Shown: piece after piece, positions 6,138 through 10,514 of the stretch | Layout of the letters: each line of letters opens with the position of its first letter | Numbering within the stretch: position 1 is the stretch's first letter | Assembly: GCF_946478885.1 (NCBI RefSeq) | Contig: NZ_CAMLDX010000113.1 | Coordinates: 1-10,514, forward strand | Source of the DNA: an uncultured Bacillus sp. | GTDB taxonomy: Bacteria; Bacillota; Bacilli; Bacillales_B; DSM-18226 | Length of the DNA: 10,514 nucleotides | Direction of reading: 5' to 3' | Made by a program: the position numbers and the translations under genes | Notes under the pieces: generated by a model | What the model saw: only the letters and a program-made list of their open reading frames with translations | What the model was told of the DNA's origin: nothing | Databases searched by the model: none

Positions 6138-6213
6138 GAGCGGTATGACATTGGAAGAGTCACGTACCGTTCTTAGGCGAGGGAGGGATAGTGATATCCC
6201 TTCCTTAGCCGAC
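6138..6213 (+). mobile_element. 3' end of a group II intron (domains V and VI), 5'-truncated
   Basis: 6138-6172 fits domain V: GAGCGGTA pairs with TACCGTTC, the AGC catalytic triad sits at 6139-6141, a two-base CG bulge (6163-6164) is on the 3' strand, and a distal stem TGAC-TT/GAGTCA is capped by a GGAA tetraloop. One extra A (6150) interrupts the distal stem, making it 35 rather than the usual 34 bases. After a TTA linker, 6176-6210 folds as domain VI (GGC, AGGGA, GGGATA, loop GTGA, TATCCC, TTCCT, GCC) with an unpaired A at 6207, seven bases from a CCGAC end, as expected for the branch point. No reverse transcriptase frame or domain I is visible upstream, so the intron cannot be active alone. 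Confidence 0.8.
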
Positions 6214-6399
6214 AGCGAAGCGTAGAATATGTCCGTCGAAAAGCATTCGCTCATCGAAATGAATTTACTATCGAACTTTATTTTTAAGCAACAACCATCT
6301 TAGTTACCCAAAAAATTTCCCCCTAACAGAGTATCTGCATAATTTTTTCATACTTTTAAAGTAAACTAATCATACATAATTGAAAATAGGTGAATAAAA
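6214..6399 (+). other. Spacer after the intron remnant and leader of the histidine kinase gene
   Basis: From 6216 to 6287 an open frame reads RSVEYVRRKAFAHRNEFTIE then LYF and stops; the VEYxRR string is faintly like the C-terminus of IS3-type transposases and could be the intron's 3' exon, but support is weak. Further on, TACTTTTAAAGTA (6351-6363) is a perfect 6-bp inverted repeat around one T, a possible operator. CATAAT (6375-6380) could be a -10, without a clear -35. AGGTGA (6388-6393) is the ribosome site of the kinase gene. Confidence 0.4.
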
Positions 6400-7776
6400 T
6401 TGAAAAAGCTTTCTGTCAAACTTGGAATTTTATTTTATTTGATTATATTTGGCCTAATGACCTTTATGTTTTTCTTTTTACATGAGGGAATTGCAGAGTC
6501 TAGAGTGGAAGAAGAACTTAGTGCCCTGCAGGCCCGGGGAAATTCCCACAGGGCTATTCTTGAAAAGCGTTTTGATAACGAAACGATTGGTCATGTTGTT
6601 TTAATGGAATCCGAATCTAACACGGATGTTGTGATAACCGATCAATCTGGGGAGATCCTTGGCTCTTCCGTTCAAGGCAGTCCTTTTCAAGAATACCTGC
6701 AGTCCGTTCATTCAAACATTCCTTCGGAAGGAAAAGTGATTGAAGATGCATGGAAGGAAGAACCTTATATTGCGACAATTAGTCCCGTGCAAGTAAATAA
6801 AGAAATTGTTGGGTATGTTTATATGTTTCAGGATACAGCATCTGTCCATTCCTTAATACAAGGGTTAAACGAACACTTTATACTGGCCGGATGGATCTCT
6901 GTATTTTTGACATTTATCATTATTATTTTTCTGTCAAGAGGTATTACAAAGCCCCTTGTTAAAATGAAGGAAGCTACCTCCCAAATCAGTAAAGGAGATT
7001 TCTCTGTTTCGCTACCGAAAACATCAAATGACGAATTAGGAGATTTGGCTAAATCGATCGAATCATTAGCAAATGATTTAAGCTATTTGAAACAAGAGCG
7101 CAATGAATTTTTGGCAAGCATTTCCCATGAACTCAGGACTCCCCTTACCTATATTAAGGGGTATGCCGATATTGTTCTCAAACGTGAACTGGCTGGTGAA
7201 GACAGAGAAAAATATCTAAAAATCATTGTAGATGAATCAAATCGTTTGTCCCGATTAATTAAAGAGTTATTTGAACTGGCCAAAATTGATCAGAATTCCT
7301 TTGTCATTCAGAAAGAACGGATTGATTTAACCCATTATTTGAATAAAATGGAGGAAAAACTCAGTCCGGCTTTTCAGGAAAAAAATATAAAACTTGAAGT
7401 CGAATGTCAACCCGATTTATGCTTATATGCTGATCCATTACGTCTCGAGCAAATTCTTTTCAACCTATTGGATAATGCGAAGAAATATTCCCAAGAAGGA
7501 GCAAAAGTGATCTTAACAGGCTGGAAAATCAGGAATTCCATTCATTTATCAGTTAAGGACAGCGGAAAAGGGATACCTGAAAAAGACATTCCCTATATTT
7601 TTAACCGTTTCTATCGTGTAGACAAATCACGGACGCGATCACTTGGAGGCACAGGACTGGGACTGGCAATAGTGAAAGAACTCGTTCATGCACATGGGGC
7701 CGAAATTACAGTAAAAAGTGAAGAAAACGCAGGAACAGAATTCGAAATTATTTTTAATGAAGGGGATATGATATGA
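6400..7776 (+). CDS. Membrane sensor histidine kinase (HAMP, HisKA, HATPase_c)
   Basis: A 458-residue class I sensor kinase. Order: membrane helix 1 (about 8-27), extracytoplasmic sensor (28-157, possibly dCache/PAS-like: VVITDQSGEILGSS at 77-90), membrane helix 2 (159-178), HAMP (179-232), dimerisation/phosphoacceptor domain with His243 in SISHELRTPLTYIKGY, and the ATPase domain with N box NLLDNAKKYS (355-364), G1 DSGKGIP (387-393), F box FNRFYR (401-406) and G2 GGTGLGLAIV (416-425). All catalytic motifs are intact. Translation starts at TTG 6400, six bases after AGGTGA; no suitable ATG lies near. Its stop overlaps the response regulator ATG by four bases (ATGA), so the pair is translationally coupled. 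The signal is unknown. Confidence 0.93.
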   Translation: MKKLSVKLGILFYLIIFGLMTFMFFFLHEGIAESRVEEELSALQARGNSHRAILEKRFDNETIGHVVLMESESNTDVVITDQSGEILGSSVQGSPFQEYLQSVHSNIPSEGKVIEDAWKEEPYIATISPVQVNKEIVGYVYMFQDTASVHSLIQGLNEHFILAGWISVFLTFIIIIFLSRGITKPLVKMKEATSQISKGDFSVSLPKTSNDELGDLAKSIESLANDLSYLKQERNEFLASISHELRTPLTYIKGYADIVLKRELAGEDREKYLKIIVDESNRLSRLIKELFELAKIDQNSFVIQKERIDLTHYLNKMEEKLSPAFQEKNIKLEVECQPDLCLYADPLRLEQILFNLLDNAKKYSQEGAKVILTGWKIRNSIHLSVKDSGKGIPEKDIPYIFNRFYRVDKSRTRSLGGTGLGLAIVKELVHAHGAEITVKSEENAGTEFEIIFNEGDMI

Positions 7777-8450
7777 AAACGATGTTACTCGTAGATGATG
7801 AACCAATGATGCTAGATCTATTATCGTTATACCTGTCGCCTTTGGGCTACAAATGTATTAAAAAGGAATCAGCCATCGATGCGATTCATTATCTGCAATC
7901 TAATCCCGTGGATCTTATTTTATTAGATATTATGATGCCGGAAATGGACGGCTGGGAGGCATGTAAAGAAATCCGAAAAAATTGGGATGTTCCCATCATT
8001 ATGTTGACGGCGATGAGCGATAAAACGGATATTGTAAAAGGATTAAAAACCGGTGCAGATGATTATGTCTCGAAGCCTTTTGATGAAGAGGAACTGATTG
8101 CCAGAATTGAGGCTGTATTACGAAGAAGCAAAAGTGAAACGGGGAAAATTTCATTTAAGGGACTGCTGCTTGACCAAAATTCCTATCAGCTGCATTTTAA
8201 CGGAAAGGAAATCCCTTTAACGCCGAAAGAATTTGGCATGATGAGCCTGTTTCTTAGCAATATGAACAAGGTTTTTTCAAGAGAACATTTAATCACCTCT
8301 ATCTGGGGGCACGATGTCTCTACCGAGGATCGGACGATTGACTCTCATGTGAGAAATTTACGCGAAAAGCTTCGCAAGGTAGGATTTCCTGCTGATGAAT
8401 ATCTACAAACGGTTTGGGGCGTCGGTTATAAATGGGCCGGAAAGGAATAA
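7773..8450 (+). CDS. OmpR/PhoB-family response regulator
   Basis: A 225-residue two-domain regulator. Receiver (about 3-117): acidic pocket D8/D9, phospho-acceptor Asp52 in LILLDIMMPEMDGWEA, Thr79 and Lys101 (YVSKPF), all conserved. Winged-helix DNA-binding domain (about 125-223): LTPKEFGMMSLFLSN, VFSREHLITSIWG, then RTIDSHVRNLREKLRK as recognition helix, and the VWGVGYKW wing. It is presumably phosphorylated by the kinase encoded just upstream, with which it overlaps by four bases. A likely target is its own operon, including the membrane protein gene that follows after four bases. Confidence 0.95.
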   Translation: MKTMLLVDDEPMMLDLLSLYLSPLGYKCIKKESAIDAIHYLQSNPVDLILLDIMMPEMDGWEACKEIRKNWDVPIIMLTAMSDKTDIVKGLKTGADDYVSKPFDEEELIARIEAVLRRSKSETGKISFKGLLLDQNSYQLHFNGKEIPLTPKEFGMMSLFLSNMNKVFSREHLITSIWGHDVSTEDRTIDSHVRNLREKLRKVGFPADEYLQTVWGVGYKWAGKE

Positions 8451-8454
8451 AGGA

Positions 8455-8990
8455 GTGAGTGTTTTCTATCAAGAATTGCTCCCGCATCATCCAATTTTGG
8501 CTGTCATCGCCAGTATCAGTCTCAATATACTTATTACGATTACCGGTGTATTACCAAGCGCTTTTATTACAGCTGGTACAGTTGGTTTCTTAGGATTGAA
8601 AACAGGGATTATGATATTAATTGTCGGTGAAGCATTTGGGGCCATTATTTCCTTTATTCTTTATCGAAAAGGGATAAAAAAGCTGGTGGAAAATCATAAA
8701 ATGTACAAAGTACAGAACAGGTTGTTGAGAAAGCTGAACAAAACAGATGCCATTTCAGCATTTTTCATTGTCATTCTGCTAAGATTATTGCCTTTTGTGC
8801 CTTCAGGCGCTGTAACTTTAGCAGCAGCACTAAGTCATATGAGGTTGCTTTCTTTTAGCATAGCCAGGGAAAAATCCCCGCCTTATACATTGAGGCCTAT
8901 TCCGCTTATCATGTCCTTAAACTAGAGACTGAATGGTAATTGGGATTATTTCTATTGATAATGATTCTATTTCTTTTCTATTTACTTTGA
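8455..8990 (+). pseudogene. TVP38/TMEM64 (DedA-like, VTT domain) membrane protein, broken
   Basis: The readable frame from GTG 8455 (AAAGGA eight bases upstream, four bases after the regulator stop) to TAG 8923-8925 gives 156 residues with VTT features: membrane helices near 12-31, 34-48 and 52-70, GVLPSAFITAGTVGFLG at 31-47, GEAFGAIISFILYRKG at 58-73, and LLRLLPFVPSGAVTLAAALS at 108-127. After SFSIA (133-137) the frame is lost. Shifted by one frame, GKIPALYIEAYSAYHVLKLE, then TEW, stop (8937-8939), then LGLFLLIMILFLFYLL to a second stop at 8988-8990 match the family's C-terminus and last helix. About seven bases seem to be missing near 8866-8868, plus one nonsense codon. Family members are about 200 residues and are implicated in lipid transport. 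The product is probably inactive; sequencing error could explain one lesion but hardly both. Confidence 0.75.
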
Positions 8991-9012
8991 AAAAAGTATC
9001 ATACACAAGATT

Positions 9013-9057
9013 AAACATAAAAGAACAACAGCCGGTTACTGTTGTTCTTTTATGTTT
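9013..9057. terminator. Bidirectional intrinsic terminator hairpin
   Basis: AAACATAAAAGAACAACAG (9013-9031) pairs perfectly with 9039-9057 across the seven-base loop CCGGTTA. On the rightward strand the T-run ends at 9059, so it terminates the kinase-regulator-VTT unit. The leftward kinase gene ends inside the hairpin (its TAA is 9050-9052), so it also serves the converging transcript, although T-richness on that side is poorer. Confidence 0.85.
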
Positions 9058-10417
9058 TTGGAAATAATACAGTAACTGTTGTACCAATATTTAATTTACT
9101 CTCTATTTTTATTTCCCCTTTGTGAGCATCAACGAGGGCTTTTACAATCGAAAGACCGATTCCAATTCCTCCTGTCTTTCTATCCCGGGATTTTTCTCCC
9201 CGATAAAATCTTTCATAAAGAAATGGCACATCTTCTTCTCGAATCCCTATTCCCTCATCTTTTACAGAAAATCCGATAAGATTTTCTTTCTCAGCTATTG
9301 AAACCTCTACATTTTTTCCAGATGGTGTATATTGAAGTGCATTATTTACAATGTTAGTCAATATTTGTATAACACGATCACGGTCTGCATGAAACCAATG
9401 CTCTGTTGTTGATCTACTAATGTTTAGATGAACTCCTTTTTCACGAAATGAAGGACCAAATTGATTTTCTATGTGTGCGATTATCTTCCCTGCTTCTATG
9501 TCTATTTTCTGAAGTTTTATTTGTGGATTTTCAGCCGCAAGCAGCTTTTCTAATTCATTAACAAGACGAACCAACCGCATTAATTCATCATGACTTTGTT
9601 GAAGTCTTTTTGGTGTAGGTTCCCATATTCCATCCTGGTAAGCTTCAATTTGACTTCTTAATGTTGCAAGAGGGGTCCTAAGTTCATGAGCCAAATCGGC
9701 TGTAAACTGTTTTCTGAGAACTTCTTCTTTCGAAAGTGACAAAGCCAGGTCATTAAATGAATATCCTATAGGTTTTAATTCTTCAGTCAAATCCTCAACC
9801 TGTACACGTGTCTGCCACTTATGTTCTCTTAATTCATGAACAGCCTTTGATAATTTATTAAATCCGGCTGACAATCGTTTTGAAAACAGCATACTGAATA
9901 GAAATGAAATGATAACCGTAACAATGATAGCTATATAAATATTTTGTTTTATTTGTTTTAGAAAAGAGAAATCCTCTTCAAGCAGACTATTGGGGTAAAA
10001 GACTTTAATACTGCCGATTTTTTTCTGATCTACTTTCAGGTCATAAACACTGGATTGATAATCCTTATCTAACAGGGAGCCTGATTGCATTCCCATGTTC
10101 GCCATCATCCCCAGCATCACCGTCGTATCGGCTACTAACTGTCCATCTGCATCATAAATTTGATAAAATAAATTCTCCGCCATGGCCTGCTCATGCATCA
10201 AACTATTCGTTCGGTCACTAATTAAATTTCCGCTTCCTTCAAATTCCTGTATCGCTATTTCTTCAATTAGGCTAATATTTTTTTCTCTGTTTTCTCGTAA
10301 ATAGTCACTAAAATGTTCTTCAAATCCCCATAAAATTGAAAGGCTTGTTAATAAAATCCCGCATAAAGAAGCGACTAAGAGATAAAATAGTATTCTGAAT
10401 CGAAGTGTCTTAAACAT
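9050..10417 (-). CDS. Membrane sensor histidine kinase with Met-rich sensor patch
   Basis: A 455-residue class I kinase. Order: membrane helix 1 (about 8-30), extracytoplasmic sensor (31-158), membrane helix 2 (159-179), HAMP (180-233), HisKA with His244 in DLAHELRTPLATLRSQIEAY, and the ATPase domain with N box NIVNNALQYTP (355-365), G1 DEGIGI (387-392), F box YERFYRGEKS (401-410) and G2 GGIGIGLSIV (416-425). The sensor has a methionine cluster, MLGMMANMGM at 101-110, which could bind a soft metal such as Cu(I) (inference). The layout resembles BaeS-type kinases. I start at ATG 10417, eight bases after GGAGG; an upstream in-frame start at 10450 would lie inside the regulator gene. The first eight bases overlap the end of the upstream response regulator, indicating coupling. 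Confidence 0.93.
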   Translation of the reverse strand: MFKTLRFRILFYLLVASLCGILLTSLSILWGFEEHFSDYLRENREKNISLIEEIAIQEFEGSGNLISDRTNSLMHEQAMAENLFYQIYDADGQLVADTTVMLGMMANMGMQSGSLLDKDYQSSVYDLKVDQKKIGSIKVFYPNSLLEEDFSFLKQIKQNIYIAIIVTVIISFLFSMLFSKRLSAGFNKLSKAVHELREHKWQTRVQVEDLTEELKPIGYSFNDLALSLSKEEVLRKQFTADLAHELRTPLATLRSQIEAYQDGIWEPTPKRLQQSHDELMRLVRLVNELEKLLAAENPQIKLQKIDIEAGKIIAHIENQFGPSFREKGVHLNISRSTTEHWFHADRDRVIQILTNIVNNALQYTPSGKNVEVSIAEKENLIGFSVKDEGIGIREEDVPFLYERFYRGEKSRDRKTGGIGIGLSIVKALVDAHKGEIKIESKLNIGTTVTVLFPKT

Positions 10418-10514
10418 CTGGAACACCTCCGAACTTATAGCCCATCCCAAAAACAGTTATGATAAATTCTGGATGCCGGGAATCTGTTTCGATTTTCTTA
10501 CGTAAATTTTTTAT
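10410..10514 (-). CDS. OmpR-family response regulator, C-terminal end (partial)
   Basis: Only the last 34 residues are in the window: IKNLRKKIETDSRHPEFIIT then VFGMGYKFGGVPDV, ending at TAA 10410-10412. This is the recognition-helix end and wing of an OmpR/PhoB winged helix (NLRKKIE...P.FI.TVFGMGYKF). The start lies beyond the right edge. The reading frame overlaps the kinase ATG by eight bases, the usual regulator-then-kinase order. Confidence 0.9.
   Translation of the reverse strand: MKNLRKKIETDSRHPEFIITVFGMGYKFGGVPDV

Noticed and set aside
5869..6399. CRISPR array, attachment site or replication origin in the gene-free stretch
   Set aside because: No regularly spaced repeats, no tRNA end and no DnaA-box cluster are visible; the content is explained by IS and intron remnants.
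8395..8454. Extended N-terminus of the VTT protein beginning at ATG 8395
   Set aside because: This would overlap the response regulator by about 55 bases and lacks a ribosome site, while GTG 8455 has AAAGGA at proper spacing.

Overview
The window looks like chromosomal DNA of a low-GC, endospore-former-type Firmicute (Bacillaceae: Bacillus or a close relative). The basis is strong AGGAGG-type ribosome sites, GTG and TTG starts, AT-rich spacers, and proteins that closely resemble B. subtilis MhqR, MhqD, MhqE and DUF896 family members. The genus cannot be fixed from this sequence alone.

Positions 16-5850, all read leftwards, form a compact quinone/hydroquinone (electrophile) resistance locus. 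In transcription order it holds a DUF896 protein, the MarR-type repressor MhqR, a DoxX membrane protein, a PcpA/MhqO-type ring-cleaving dioxygenase, a flavin-reductase-like gene broken by a frameshift, a second ring-cleaving dioxygenase (MhqE-like), an MhqD-like serine hydrolase, a second DoxX protein, and a WrbA-type quinone reductase. In B. subtilis the MhqR regulon is scattered over several operons; here equivalent functions sit side by side with their repressor. Two near-palindromes sharing 15 of 18 bases (5806-5823 and 4949-4966) lie ahead of the DUF896-mhqR unit and of the first doxX. They fit MhqR operators, the first overlapping the -10 of a TTGACA promoter. The likely logic: a quinone releases MhqR; WrbA (and formerly the flavin reductase) reduces quinones, the dioxygenases open hydroquinone or catechol rings, and the hydrolase processes products.

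Positions 5869-6399 hold no intact gene. They contain an IS3-family transposase fragment, a short unassigned ORF, and the 3' end (domains V and VI) of a group II intron whose 5' part is missing: a small graveyard of mobile DNA.

Positions 6400-8990, read rightwards, hold a sensor histidine kinase, an OmpR-family response regulator overlapping it by 4 bp, and a TVP38/DedA-like (VTT) membrane protein gene that looks decayed by a frameshift and a nonsense codon. A 19-bp perfect hairpin (9013-9057) ends this unit.

Positions 9050-10514, read leftwards, hold a second histidine kinase with a methionine-rich patch in its extracytoplasmic sensor, preceded by the C-terminal end of its partner response regulator, cut off by the window edge.
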